Positions 10,470 through 22,920 of a stretch of DNA of 64,000 nucleotides are shown here, in pieces. Origin of the DNA: Dioctria linearis (Eukaryota > Arthropoda > Insecta > Diptera > Asilidae); the NCBI GenBank assembly GCA_963930735.1, contig OZ005742.1, forward strand, positions 172,435,257-172,499,256. The letters run 5' to 3'. Numbering within the stretch: position 1 is the stretch's first letter; every line of letters begins with the position of its first letter. The notes under the pieces are model-generated. The model saw only the letters and a program-made list of their open reading frames with translations. It searched no databases and was not told the DNA's origin. Position numbers and translations under genes: made by a program.

Positions 10470-10940
10470 AGAGGAATATTAAAAAAAAAAAATTACATAT
10501 TTTATGATTTCTTTTTAATTATTTGAATTTTTTTTATTTTTGTTTTTTTATTAATTGTTTTTTTATATATTTTATTTATTTTTTATTCCTGTTTGTATAT
10601 AAATTTTGTTGTGCATTGTTTTGTATTGGTTTGTATTTTGTTTTTTGTATTTTTATTTTCGTTTTTTTTTTGTATTTTTGTTTTTTTATGCCTATATTTT
10701 GCATTTTTACTTTTTGATTTTTTTTTGTATTTATTAGAATTGTTTTTGTTTTGTGTTTGTATATTTTATTTTTATATTTTTTTGTGGATCTTTTTATATA
10801 TAAATTTTGTTGTACATTGTTTTGTATTTTTTCATTTATTTTTTTTTGTATTTTTTTTTGTCTATTTTTTTTTGTACTTTTTTTTAAATATTTTTTTGTA
10901 CTTTTTTTATTATTTTGTTTTATTTTTGGTTTTTTTTTCT
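10470..10940. repeat. T-rich low-complexity tract (TTTTTGTATTTT-type)
   Basis: About 470 bases of T runs broken by G, A and rare C, in repeating TTTTTGTATTTTT patterns, with a longer internal duplication around TATATAAATTTTGTTGT (near 10596 and 10796). Any ORFs encode only Phe/Tyr/Leu-rich or, on the other strand, Lys/Asn-rich strings and are not genes. Confidence 0.85.
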
Positions 10941-11361
10941 GAGGTGGTAAGGGATCTTCCATACTACCCAAGGGGTGTCCCTAAGAGCACGCTACCCTTC
11001 TTTTTTCATGGAAGGTTCCCCAGGAGGCATATAAACTATGCAACATAATAATAATTCAAAACATTTAAATGATCACACTTTCATATATTATAGATTCATT
11101 ATTATCGTTTTTATTATTGAGGAGATTTTACAACAAAAAATTACAATAAATTTGAATTTACAAAGAAAACATGACATTTAAATCAATGAATTTTATTTTT
11201 ATGTAGAGAAAGAATTTCCATTGTATTGAATATAAGCTTTAATTTAAAAATTCAATTCAAAATATTCATAAAATGTTTAGAAACAAAATTGAGAAAAATT
11301 AAATAATAACAATTAAAAAATAATTTAAAAAATTTGCAAATGTTAAAAAAAAATTGAACGT
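10941..11361. other. Flank between T-rich tract and Helitron
   Basis: GC-richer start (10941-11035) that includes short CATGGAAGGTTCCCC-type inverted stretches, then AT-rich. The Helitron 3' end (hairpin plus CTRR) should lie here or just left, but I could not identify it. Confidence 0.4.
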
Positions 11362-11553
11362 TTAAACATCATACCTATTACACGTGGGACAGAAACCTTC
11401 AAGAGGAGTTATCAACTCAATCTGATATAAATGCATTTCATTATAATCAAGAGGAACCTTTTCTACTGTATCAGACGTTTTACAATATATTAATGGAAAT
11501 TCTGAAATATCACTGATATTTATACATAAGTTAATTGTATAATTATTATTTCT
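11362..11553 (-). other. Open 63-codon extension after the Helitron helicase stop
   Basis: The helicase frame ends in TAA at 11554-11556, at the usual end of Helitron helicases (VYREIFS). The same frame then stays open for about 63 codons to a TAA at 11362-11364, ending in a Cys pair (GFCPTCNRYDV). In DNA this AT-rich such an open run is unusual but can be chance. There is no early ATG. Confidence 0.3.
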
Positions 11554-12360
11554 TTATGAAAATATTTCCCTGTATACAATATTCGGGGTAAAAACATTAT
11601 CACGACTAATAATTAGTTTACCCTGTTTATCAGTGTCGATTACAGATACATGAACAGAATCACTTCGAGTTGCCCTCGAAAATGCAACATATAGCATTCC
11701 ATGTGAAAATACAGGTTCTCTTAGCAATATACCAATTTTTTTAAGGCTCTGTCCTTGAGCCTTGTTAATAGTCATTGCAAAAGAAACACGTATCGGAAAT
11801 TGCCGACGATGCAATGTAAATGGATACGTATTATCAGTTGGACTAAGTTCGATGTGAGGAATGAAAACTCTTTCCCCCTTATTTGCTCCAACTGCAATTT
11901 CTGCATCGATAACTCTTACCATCAAACGTCTAATAATAAGTCGTGTGCCATTATATAATCCTCCGATAATATTTAAATTACGCAGGAGCATTATTACCGC
12001 GCCAACTTTTAAATTAAGTTTATGCGGTGGCATACCAGATAGAGTTATAGCATTTACAAACTCCATTGTAAATATATCGTGTTATTCGTCATTCTCACAT
12101 TCAATTCTGTCTGCACTATAATAAGTGCCAACATCTCCAGACAATTTTGTGAGAATTTGATCATTAATTTCAAGTACCATATCATTTTTGGTACTTAAAA
12201 TTGCAGTACTTAATAACTGTTCTTCTGGTATACCATCTAGGCTTTCACCATAAATGTCCTGAATTAAATTATCCGATGCGATATTTTCCGACGGTATTTC
12301 AATAATATTATTAGCTAATCCGTAGGTATTGGTTATTTTTCCATCACCTAATTTTAGCAA
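11554..12360 (-). pseudogene. Helitron helicase C-terminal part (motifs V-VI)
   Basis: One frame with a single TAA at 12082-12084. The 11554-12066 part carries the conserved helicase end: MPPHKLNLKVGAVIMLLRNL, IRVSFAMTINKAQGQSLKK (motif V region) and GMLYVAFSRATR (motif VI), closing with NIVYREIFS. The 12082-12360 part matches the spacer found between helicase domains in Helitrons. The Pif1-family helicase unwinds the strand being transferred. Frame differs from the preceding 12365-12892 piece, so a frameshift lies near 12362. Confidence 0.88.
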
Positions 12361-12364
12361 CCAT

Positions 12365-13105
12365 TCAGAGAATTGTATTTCCGCAGAGAAATGTATACCT
12401 TTGGAAATTTTTCCATAGATTTGAGTGCTTCATGCAACTCTCTATGGTGGCCAATCTACTATTAACTTTGACAACTGGAAGTATTTGCCTCCAATCACCA
12501 CTCATTATAATACATTTATCTCCGAATGGCTTATTGATACCGGTAATAGCGCGTAAAGTTCTATCTACGGCTTCCATACCATGTTTATTGGTCATTGTAC
12601 ATTCATCCCAAATAATAATATTTGCAGATTTTATGTACTTACCTTCAGGTGAATTACCCCGAATATTACAAACCGACGATTCGGTTAAATCTACCGTAAG
12701 CTTAAATCTTGAATGTACTGTTGTGCTACCTTTAAGTAGCATAGCAGCAATTCCAGACCATGCAACCACTATAGCAGTGCCACCATCTGATCGAAGTTTA
12801 TTTAAAATTGCATTTAAAACAAAGCTCTTTCCAGCACCAGCAAAAGCATCTAAATGGAAATATTTACCATTCGATGTGGAACCATTTATCACTGATATAA
12901 CAATATCGAAAAATTGCTATTGCAAACCATTTAATTTTCTATATGCTTCAACATATAGCCTATCTTCTTCCATAGGATCGAAAATATCAATGGTTTCAAT
13001 TAAATCTTGATTAATTGATGGCAAATTAAAATCCATTAAGGTTTTTTTATGAATTGCCAATATTCTCGCTATATCGGCAAGTGCTTTTTCGAATCCGCGA
13101 ACCAA
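12365..13105 (-). pseudogene. Helitron helicase N-terminal part (Walker A/B)
   Basis: Two pieces in the same frame separated by one TAG at 12917-12919. Walker A is FAGAGKSFVLNAIL, Walker B IIIWDECTM and motif III GDWRQILPVV, all Pif1-like. The 12917-13105 piece is the linker before the helicase (FNLPSINQDL). The frame is shared with the Rep fragment at 13160-14308. Intact ATP-binding residues indicate recent enough decay for clear recognition. Confidence 0.9.
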
Positions 13106-13159
13106 ATTTCCACCAAAGCGCCATATATAATCTTCAGATAAGAGTAATTTAAACTTTTC

Positions 13160-14308
13160 TCAAAGATCTAAAAACGATGTTGGATTACAAAATACATATA
13201 TATATGCAAAAAGTTCTTTTAACTTTTTTGGCATTTGAAATGTGCAAGCTCCATGAAGGGTATTATACCATTCACGGTCATGTTGCAATAGATTTCTTGC
13301 AATGCATGCCTCTTTGAATGTATTATATACGACATCGTTATATGTTCGTACGTCTTGAAAACTTGTTGGTCCATGAACATAACCTAGTAATATTCGTAAG
13401 TGAAACAATTCAATATCGCGAGCACTTACTGAATATATACGACTAATTATTTTTTCTTGTCTACGTTGTCGTTTTTCCCAAATACACATTTTCTTATCCC
13501 AAACATAATGTAATGGAATTTCAGAATAAATGTATTGGTGAGCGTTTATATCAATTTTATTTAAATTAAAATATCCCGTTAAATGAGTGTTTTTGTTATT
13601 ATTTACTATCTCATTATTACTATTACGAAACAGTACAGTTTGCATATTTTCTAAGTGAGTAGCTAAATGATAAATAGAATGAGATTTACCGGATATTGGC
13701 TTCTTATAAAGATGCCACATAGCTTCTATGGCAGAAAGATATCCATTTTCTTTATAAGTCGTAATCTCATTATAATTTAAGGTGCCTTGATCGGCATTAT
13801 CATCATCAAATACAACAGATGCAATATCATGTCCCTTATATATATATTTGTAGAGATATTTTACTGATTGAATACCACTCGATATTTCTACATTAATATG
13901 TGCATTATATTTCAATAATAAATACGGATTATAAGAGACAATTGAACGATTATCCATGGCAATGTTTCCCTTATATATAACTCGACCGTTATCTGTACGC
14001 TTATATATAGGATAGCCATCATCTTTCATTGTTGTATTTTCACAAACACTTTTTGGATATCTTTTGCTACATTTACCATCAACCATACATGGACCTTGCG
14101 GGTTTAATACACCACATGGTCCGTGAACCATATTGCGAGCAACGATATCATAAAGTCTTGGATTGATAGTTTTATCTGGTATTTCAGCAGATACAACTTT
14201 ATCAATATCCTCTGCAGTTCTTATCTTATTTTCAGGATGTACTATCAATAAGAGATGCATATGAGGAAGTCCTCTTTTTTGAAATTCTATTGAATATACA
14301 TGAGCCAA
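13160..14308 (-). pseudogene. Helitron Rep nuclease (HUH and Tyr motifs)
   Basis: 382 codons beginning with the Rep motif 2 region, EFQKRGLPHMHLLL, whose His-Met-His is the metal-binding HUH of rolling-circle initiators. Motif 3 follows as VKYLYKYIYKGHD, with the tyrosines that attack DNA. In between, the ARNMVHGPCG and CSKRYPK stretches are typical of animal Helitrons. It ends at a TGA (13160-13162) with the frame continuing into the helicase. Upstream Rep motif 1 is in the next fragment, reached by a frameshift near 14300. Confidence 0.92.
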
Positions 14309-14925
14309 AGTCTACCAAATTTATTCAATTTTTCAATATCATGTAATAGTTCTTTCCTTTTTAAATCAAAAACTCGAACTATTAAATCTGGCCTATCGTA
14401 TGGACTTTGCCCTGGAAATAGGTTATCTTTGATTTCCGGCCAATTTGGATTACATGTAAATGTAATAAAGAAATCTGGTTTACCATGTTTTTTCACAATT
14501 GCCAATGCATCTTTTATATCCTCATTTAAATGCCTTGGACTTCCCTTGAAACCGCTCGGCAATAGAACTGGTAAACCAGCGCGAACGCCAGCGTTCGTGG
14601 ATAAATTGGCGATATGATCTATTAGTCCTTGATATGAATCTCCTCTAAGTTCTGTTTGATGATTTTCCAAATACTCTAATCGATTGGATTCAACAAAACA
14701 ATATGCATCAACCAGATATTGTTGCAATAACCTCCGAGCGTGTAATATAATATTGTCATTATTTTGTCGTACGGCAAGACGATAACAATAATACGCTAAA
14801 GGGGTAAAAGGTAATTTGTGATTCCATTCAGGTTCACTATTCGGGAAAAGCAATGGATATGTTAATGGATCACAATTTTCATCTATCCGTTTTATTTTGC
14901 ATAATCCGCCTCCAGTCGGATACAC
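14287..14925 (-). pseudogene. Helitron-like N domain and Rep motif 1
   Basis: 212 codons with the Helitron-like N signature: DPLTYPLLFPNSEPEWN, LPSGFKGSPRHLNEDI, then Rep motif 1, FFITFTCNPNWPEI. Continues directly into HUH sequence in another frame. The initiating Met is a track convenience, not a real start. Confidence 0.9.
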
Positions 14926-14969
14926 ACATTAAGATGCCGATGGCGGCGCACCCGTATTGCTATTAAAAA

Positions 14970-15485
14970 TCATAGCAACATCGGTTGTGACAGGTACATT
15001 CTGGCGGCCCGGATGTATATTCTTGAATTGGTAAACCACATTCGAATATCCTTTACCGCATCTGGTCCAGTTTGGGCAATAACCTGTTCCCGGATATCTC
15101 TCAAGGCTTTATATGATTGGGCATATGGATTAACTTGACGCAATTCACAATCTATATCTCTTAAAAGATTTTCTTTAAGATTGGAACTTATATCCATACC
15201 CATTAGTTCTCTAAGTGCTTCAGTAACATCATAAATATAGAGCTGTGAAAACTTAGGGCGAATATTGTTGGGCGGAAATGTATTGTTTGCTATAACATGA
15301 TACATTTGACCGTGTATAACAAATACAAATGGCCCTCTACCTGGAGGGTTAAATACCTCTGCAATAACTGCTAAAAAGGACTCCGCGGTATTATATTTCC
15401 TTATATTAGGAAAAAGATGTGCTGAATTTACAGCAATGCAAATATTGTTTTCGGCTATTAAGCTCTCCGCGAAAATAAAGCGCAT
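14970..15485 (-). pseudogene. Helitron N-terminal region fragment
   Basis: 171 codons containing the segment that precedes the Helitron-like N domain in animal elements: GPFVFVIHGQMYHV, FSQLYIYDVTEAL and VNPYAQSYKALRDI. Two frameshifts separate it from the neighbouring fragments, near 14930 and 15440. Confidence 0.85.
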
Positions 15486-16305
15486 TACAATATTGGCAAA
15501 CTAAATTTAATTCACCATAAGAGTGACTCTCAATATCTGATGATATTTGGTCTAGTTCGCACCAAGCAATTGGATATTTCCTAATCCGTAATTGAAAATT
15601 GTCAGGATTATTATCTGAAACTTGATGAATTTCTGAATCATCGTTAGTTTCAGAATTATTTTCTAAATTTGCAATGGGCCGTTTTTTAGTTCGTAACCAC
15701 TTTGTTTTTTTTCGTGGCATCACCTTCGGTTTAGCGAAAATAAATTGTTCATCAGGTATATCTACTGCATTTTGTGCAACAACACTTTGGGGTTGCTCTT
15801 GAGGTATTGAAACAGGCACATCTGTTCGAATAACAGATGGACCTGCCTCAGCATTTATATTTGGGTTAATCAACAATGCAGAGGATTTACTACATTGACG
15901 TAAATTTGTAACATCTCTTGTTATACGATAAGCGAAATTTCCATGTTGCACATTAACATCCTGATGAACGTTGTCAGATAAATCTATTTGCATTGAATTT
16001 CCAGCGCTAGATTTATCTTGTCCAACATTTACATCAGGGTTATTAGGTTGCGTACACATAATAGACCCTATACTGTCAACCGCTCTTTCTACATTCTGAA
16101 TGGACTCAATAGATTCAATACCATCTTGAGATCCATCAACGTGTGCAAGTATAACAGACTCTATACTTCTTGAAATTCCTTGTTCAGGATTTTGAAGATT
16201 TGTACGCCGCCTTTTATGTGATCTAGTTAAGGCACTCTTTCTCTTCGGCATATTTTTGTAAATCTTTTTACCGAATTGGGTCGAGAAATACAGTTTTTGA
16301 TTCAA
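15406..16305 (-). pseudogene. Helitron N-terminus with Cys/His cluster
   Basis: 299 codons starting with ATG in a basic stretch (MPKRKSALTRSHKRRRTN, residues about 19-36), a likely nuclear-localisation or DNA-binding tail. A low-complexity polar region follows and then a zinc-finger-like cluster (LVCQYCNALYF...YLHCCKF) seen at the N-terminus of many animal Helitron proteins. The frame shifts in the overlap with 14970-15485. Probable beginning of the RepHel protein. Confidence 0.75.
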
Positions 16306-17200
16306 ACTAAGTCTAATTTAATCTGAACCGAAATTGGTTTTATAAGGAAATTGGAAGGAAGAAATAAAAAAAAACACAGAAAAAATAAGTAATATATTTT
16401 AAAACATTTTTATATTTGAAATTAAGGTATATGCTATGAAAATAAAATTATATAACATACCTTCAACCTCAGCTTACCCCAGAAAAAAAAATATATCACC
16501 TTTCCAAGTGACCTCGTACTGAAAAAAAGAACGGGGATCTACTTGGATAATAGATTTTAACGACTGCCGCGTCGTTCGTTCTGCACTTCGTGCGGTTGAT
16601 TGGCCGTATAACTTGACCAAAATGCTGAAAACTAATAACGTCATGTTATTATACATGCATAAATAACGGTAGACAATAAATTTAATTTTTGAAAATCAGA
16701 TAAAAAAGTCCCATCAAGATTGATTAGAATACTTAAAAGGTAAGGACAAATAGGAAATGATTGCTACACAACTAAAAATCTCATAAAACAAGACTGTAAA
16801 CGTAATGTTTTATTTTATAATTAGTTATAATAGTATTCTTTAAGTCACTTATTCATATAAATCTTATTATAAGATTCCCAAAAGACTTCAATGTTTAAGT
16901 ATCAAAATAACAATCTAAGTAAATTTTTATACTTTTAATTCAGTGCTAATAGTTTTTGCAGACTAACATATATTAAATTCTTCATAAATCTCTCACAAAA
17001 CTATTATTTTCTTAATCTCGTAATACGCATTTTAACAGAAATTTACATTTTATAGTTAATTAGGAGCAGAAATTTTTTTTATTCAAGTGTTATGATAAAA
17101 GTCCCACAACAGATCTCTTTTTAGCTTTTCGATAGCAATCTGATCAGACTTTTACATTTTACAGCGAGTTATAATAGTTGTAAAAGACTCTTATTTTTTT
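16306..17200. other. AT-rich flank of the Helitron
   Basis: No gene. A less AT-rich patch near 16500-16620 may contain the Helitron 5' end (right side), but no TC terminus can be assigned with confidence. The rest is simple A/T-rich sequence. Confidence 0.45.
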
Positions 17201-20200
17201 TTGAGTAGCTATACGAAGTGCAGGGAGGAATACACGCTGAAAATTAACACACTACATAGACTTTATAAGACTTTCAAACTTGTTAGCTTAAAAACAAAAA
17301 AATCCATGATAGTTGAATCGGAAGAGTTGGATGATTTTTCATTTTCGCTTAAGTTACAACGAATTCTCTTAAAACTTAATATAATTGAAAGTCCTACAGA
17401 GTATATATAATATCCTGAGGCGCTAAAAGTTAGGACACTACGAATAATTTATAGAACCCTCAAATTTGCCAACTTCCAAAAACAATCCAGGATGGTTGAA
17501 TTGAAAGAGCTGGACGATTTTTCACTTTCGATTCAGCTATCACGAATTCTTTTAAAACTTAATATGATTGAAGGTCTTATAGAGTAAATGAAATATCCTG
17601 ATTTTCAACGTCTTTCTGCCGCACTTCGCGGGAAAAAGAACTCTAACTTTCGTGAACTGGATCCAATGATTTTGTAACGATTTGAAAGGGAATGAACTAA
17701 AGTTTTCTAGAATTGGGAAAGCAAATTTTCCACCTAATAATTTTTTTCAGTAATAAGGATTGAGTGTTTAATCCTTGAATATCCTGGAAAACGTATTTTC
17801 AAATTTTTATTTATTTATTTTTTGTACATATAACTGCTTTATTTGTGAACTTTATATCTCCCAAGAATGAAAGTGGTATCGTAATTAATGTCGAAGAGAG
17901 AAAATTTTGAGTTTGAGTGTGTACGTATGTATACACAGCCCGCTAGAGAGGATTTGATATTTTGTGATTTTGCGATGAAATATCATACTTAAAAAAAAAT
18001 ATCTCGAGAACGAAGCAACCGACTTTTCTGATTCGAATACCAAATGAAGGTGAATGTTCTGTGTTTTTCACAAAGTAATATAGCAATACCGAATGAACTT
18101 TGAATTCGCATATCTTTGCGAAGTGCGCGAGGGAGGACGCAGAAAATTAGCAAATTAAGTATTCTTATTCGTTATGGTTGAACTGAAAATGTTGGATGAT
18201 TTCGTGTGGAATGACACTTATACAATAGTTACGATACCATTTTTATTCTTTGCAAATGATAAAAACATAAATGCAGGATTTATATAAACACAAACAAAAT
18301 TTAAAATACACAAAGAAATTTAACTCACTTACTCTTTTACAAAAAATTGCACTCTTAATTAAAATAACGGTGTTTCTAACTAATAGAACACTTTTTGTCG
18401 TTGTCATAATCCAGGTTTAGCTGTTTTTTTAAACTACTTTGCATTCAACACTTAATGTTTTGGAATTTATTTAATTTTATAAAGAATATTTATCCACAGT
18501 AGCAAACACAATAATTTGGCACTTTTATCATAAATACAACAGTAAAAAATACTTTGAGATTTAAATATCCTGCCGTACAGTGTCACTTATCAAGATCAAG
18601 TGAATTTCGCAATTGTCAAAACGTTGTAGTTAAGTTGAAAGAAAAAGTAACGGTAAATCGTTCTTTATATAAATAACTTTAAAATGGGATAACAAACAAT
18701 CGATTTTACATCGATATATGTAATCAAGTATCAATATTTATATTTGTTCCACATATATACGTGGAACAAATATAAATATTGATAAGTATATATTACGTTA
18801 GGTGGAGTTTTAAGGTTGAAACATTTTTATAAACACCATTATCTTTAAAATAATGCCACACTTATTAAATTTTTATGCTTCCGGAGTTATAGCTTATAAA
18901 AGGTAATACAACATTTCAAGAAATTTTGAATTCGCATATCTCGCAAAGTGTACGGAAAGGAGGAGGATACTGAACATTAAAATATTACATAATTATACTC
19001 CATGTATAAGACCTTCAAAATGTTAACTTCCAAAAATAACTATGATGGTCGATTATCGAAAGTGTTGGCCGATTTTATATCGAATTGATCCTTATTCATA
19101 AATAACGATACCACTTTTATAATTTGCATTCCACGCAAGATCGTCCAGCACGTTCGGTTCAACTATCACGGATTGTTTTGAAACTTAACGCGTTTGAAGG
19201 CCGTATAAAGTATTGATAATATACTGATTTTCAGCGTCCTTCCCTCACACTTCGAGATATGAAATTCAAAGTTTCGTAAAATATGGTTATAGAGTTACAT
19301 CTAAAGGTCTATAACTACGGAAGTATCTAACCGAATTCAATGATTTTGATATAAATTTAAAGTTGAAAGTGAAGTTTCCCAAAATTAAAAAATCATACCT
19401 TTCATCCAACAAAATTTTTAAGGAATAAGAGTTGGTTCCTATATCCTTAATATCCTGGAAAACATATTTTCAATTTTTTATTTATTTATATTTTGTATAA
19501 CTGCTTTATTTGTGAACTTTATATTTGCAAGGTATAAAAGTGGCATCGTAATTAATATGGAAAAGGGAAAATTTTTAGTATAATTATTTACGTATGTTTA
19601 CAAAGCCAATTCGCATGAAAACTATCCATTTGATCTGATTTAAGACCCGAGGATTTCCGATAATATAAATGTTTATATTTGTTTCAGATATATATAAGTA
19701 GGTATGTATTACTTAAGGTGGAGAAAATGAATGCTAGCCTAAGTACTTTTCAAGAGTGAAAAAGTTTTTTCCAGATCATTAACGTTAAAATGTAAATTAA
19801 ATTTCGTGAATTAAATTTGACGTGAAATTTACCTTATATATGTACATTAAGTACGATACCACAGAACGCAAATGCAGCAATTATATAAAAATAGTTACGA
19901 AGAAAATCGAACATACGTTTTTAGTTTTATTTCACTTCATTTCATTATCATTAAATGATACCAAATATATTAAATTCCAATCATTAAATAGAACCAGGAA
20001 ATTTTTAATTCGCTATATTTCGAAAGTGCGCGGAGGAGGGCGCTAAATTTACATACACACTATAAGAGCTTCAAATATGTTCACTTTAAAAGAAATCTGA
20101 ACGATTTTACGTAAAATCGTAAAACTGTACATTAATTACGATATCACTTTCATACATTATAAACGATAAGGACACAAACGGTGCAATTATACAAACAAAA

Positions 20201-20660
20201 ATAAAATAATCGAGAGCACATCTTCCAGGATATTCAATAATGTAAGACTAAATTTTTATTCCTTAGATATTTTTTTGTATGAAATATTTTGTTTTCTCAG
20301 TTTTATAACACTTTAGTTTATTTTCGTTAAAATGATACAAAAATCATAGAGTTTTATTAATTACTTCCAAAGATTAAGACTTTAACGAACTTTCAGAGAT
20401 ATTTGAATTCGAATATCTTTGCGAAGCTGTCGAGAAAGGACGCTGAAAATTAAAATATTGCATACACTCTATAAGATCTTCAAACATGTCAACTTTTTAA
20501 AAATATCCGCGATGGAGTAATCAAAATAGCTGGATGAAGTTTGATGGAATGACCTAAATACATTTATCACGATAAGAAAAGACCCACCCGTTATTTCTTG
20601 CAAAAATTATCCTCTCCAAAATTAGTACAAAGGAGGTATCTTTTCGTATGAAATAGCTAT
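17201..20660. repeat. Old diverged tandem and dispersed repeats, including a ~1.65-kb period
   Basis: Blocks recur in diverged form: ATATCCTGGAAAACgTATTTTCAA followed by CTGCTTTATTTGTGAAC occurs near 17780 and 19450, and CTGATTTTCA(A/G)CGTC near 17598 and 19229, giving a period of about 1.62-1.67 kb. A shorter block (GGACGCTGAAAATTA ... TATAAGA.CTTCAAA) appears at about 17230, 18135, 18960, 20030 and 20440, and again at 21275. At 17201-17600 there are two adjacent copies about 230 bp apart. No coding gene; the 69-codon ORF at 17201 is repeat sequence. Confidence 0.65.
18729..18784. repeat. Perfect hairpin, 24-bp arms, 8-base loop
   Basis: The left arm 18729-18752 (starts TATCAATATTTATATTTG) is exactly complementary to the right arm 18761-18784 (starts GTGGAACAAATATAAATA), around ATATATAC. 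A related but broken version (TATATTTGTTTCAGATATAT) occurs near 19668. Could be a small inverted-repeat element or a cruciform in a diverged satellite. Confidence 0.9.
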
Positions 20661-22920
20661 ATATACATACTTACATGGTCACTTTAAAAATTCATATCTC
20701 CAAAATGTAGCCAAAACCCTCGAAATTATTTGCACACAGATAGATGAGTTTCAAAATAAAAATATAAAAAGTGCTGGAGATTCACAATAGTATAATAATT
20801 ATCTCCTTTTAAATACTATTATTAACAACAACAAAATTCTTTGATACTGCCATATTTTTTTATAAAAAATGTTGGTATTTGAATCAGAAAAAAATCTGGT
20901 GCTTTCTTCTCGAGATACGTTTTTGTAAAATAGACGTGTCATCGTAAAATCATGAAATTTTTAAAGTGGTGCATGATAGAAGGAATAAAAATAAAAATAT
21001 ACGGGTGAACTATTATTATATTAAATACATGAAAATTTCATCCAAATTAAAGATGGTCGGTTTCCAAGGTGAAAATGCAAACCTTACTATAAAATGTCAT
21101 TAAAATCAAAGATGATCTATTCAGAAAATTTATCGATTTCCTGTGTAATAGCCCCAATAAAGCTCTATAATAAAAATACCAAAGACACTTCGAATCATTA
21201 CTTTAAAATGATACCTTTATAACGACATTTGAGGAAAATTTAAATTAGAATACATTTTCAAAGTGCTCTAGAAAGGACGCTGTAAATTAGCTTATTAAAT
21301 ATACTATAAAAGATCTTCCAAGAAATGTACGATGGTCGAAACAAAAGATCTAAACGATTTTGTGTGTAATGGCTCTTAAACATTAATCATAATACCACTT
21401 TCATACGTTGCCAACGATAAAAAATAAAATGTATAGAGAATAAAATACAATCGAAAACACGTCTTCCAAGATATTCAAAGATAAAGGAGTCAACTCAGAT
21501 TCCTTGAAAACATACGGGTAAGCTATTATATTCAAATTAGTAACTGTCCTGTCCAAAATTAATCTAAACATATCGTTTTCATGTGAAATGACTATTAATA
21601 GTTCCTTTAAAAATAAACATCTCCAAAACGAAGCCCATCACCATCGCAATTATTTGCATAGAGATACCTACATATATAAGGCTTTTAGCTTCACAAGAAA
21701 AATACAAAAACTGCTGGAGGTCCTCAGTTGTAAATAATATTATGTTTGTTTTTTAATACTATACTATTTATTAACAAAAAACTACTTCATTAGATACTGG
21801 CGTATTTTTTTACGAAAAATGTAATGCATTAAGCTTCATGTGACATTCGAATCAGAAAAATCGGATGCATGGTTTCCGACACATGATTTTTTGAAATTAA
21901 TGTTTCATTGTAAAATCATAAAATTTCTAAGATGATTCGTGATGGGAGAAAAAAAAACTATTCGGGTGAGCTCTTTTCGTATTTTTTACAAACCCTGAAA
22001 TTTTATCCAAATCAGAAATAATACCGTCCAAAATTAATCCAAAGTGATCATTTGAGTTTAGAATGTCTATGTATACATGGTCACTTTAAAAATTTATATC
22101 TCCAAAATGAAACCAAACATGATCATATTTTTTTTGTCAATAGATAGATAAGTCTTCTCGGTTCAAAATAAAAGTACAATAAAAAAGTTCCAGAGATCTC
22201 TAATAGTAAATAATACAATTATTTTTAAATAAATACTATTATTAACAAAACAAAAATCATTCGGTACTATCAAATATTTTGTGTGAAATAAATAAGGTAT
22301 AAAGCTTCATTTGTATAAGAATAATATGGTTTGCTCTATTTTCGAGATATGAATTTGTGAAAATTACGTTTCATCATAAAGTAACGGAATTACTAAGTTC
22401 ATAGCGTGGATACGGTACGTGGTAGAAAGGAACAAAAATACACGGGTGAGCTATTTTTCTATTCTTTACAAACTCTGAAACTTTGGTCCAAATATACCTA
22501 CATATCGAAAATGGTACCGTCCAAAATTACTCCAAGAAGATATATACATTGTCACTTGAATAATTTATATCCCTAAAAAGAAGCCTAACACCAGTGCAAT
22601 TATTTGTACATAGATAGATAAGGCCTCTAGCTTCAAAATAAAAATATAAAAATTTCTTGTGATGCTCAATAGTATATAATATTGTGTGTGTTTCTTTTTA
22701 AATACTGTTATTAACAATAAAAAATTCGCTTGAAACTACTGTTTTTTTTTTATGAAAAATGTAAAGTTTTAAGCTTCATTTGGCATTTGAATCAGAAAAA
22801 ATCTGGTGTTTTGTTCTCGAGGTATAATTATGTGAAAATGATGCTTCATCGTAAAATCACGATATTTCTAAGATGGTGCGTGGTAGGAGGAAAGAAAAAT
22901 ATACAGTTGAGCTATGAGTG
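20661..22920. repeat. Diverged tandem repeat, period about 470 bp
   Basis: A block beginning TGGTCACTTTAAAAATT.ATATCTCCAAAATG and continuing through TTATTTGCA...AGATAGATAAG, TTTAAATACTATTATTAACAA, GAATCAGAAAAA and TACGGGTGAGCTAT starts near 20676, 21600, 22078 and 22550. The last two intervals are about 478 and 472 bases; the first gap is about twice that and is interrupted by the other repeat type near 21240. Copies are clearly diverged, so this is an old array. Confidence 0.75.

Larger units (their letters stand above)
11362..16305 (-). mobile_element. Helitron (rolling-circle transposon), decayed autonomous copy
   Basis: Minus-strand fragments reassemble in order into a RepHel protein: N-terminal Cys/His region, Helitron-like N domain, HUH Rep nuclease, and Pif1-type helicase. 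There are at least four frameshifts (near 15440, 14930, 14300, 12362) and single in-frame stops (13160 TGA, 12917 TAG, 12082 TAA). No endonuclease, OTU or RPA domain is seen. Termini (5' TC, 3' hairpin/CTRR) were not located. Helitrons insert between A and T without duplicating the target. Confidence 0.92.

Noticed and set aside
10523..11048. Phe/Tyr-rich plus-strand and Lys/Asn-rich minus-strand ORFs
   Set aside because: Low-complexity T tract; no codon structure or domain.
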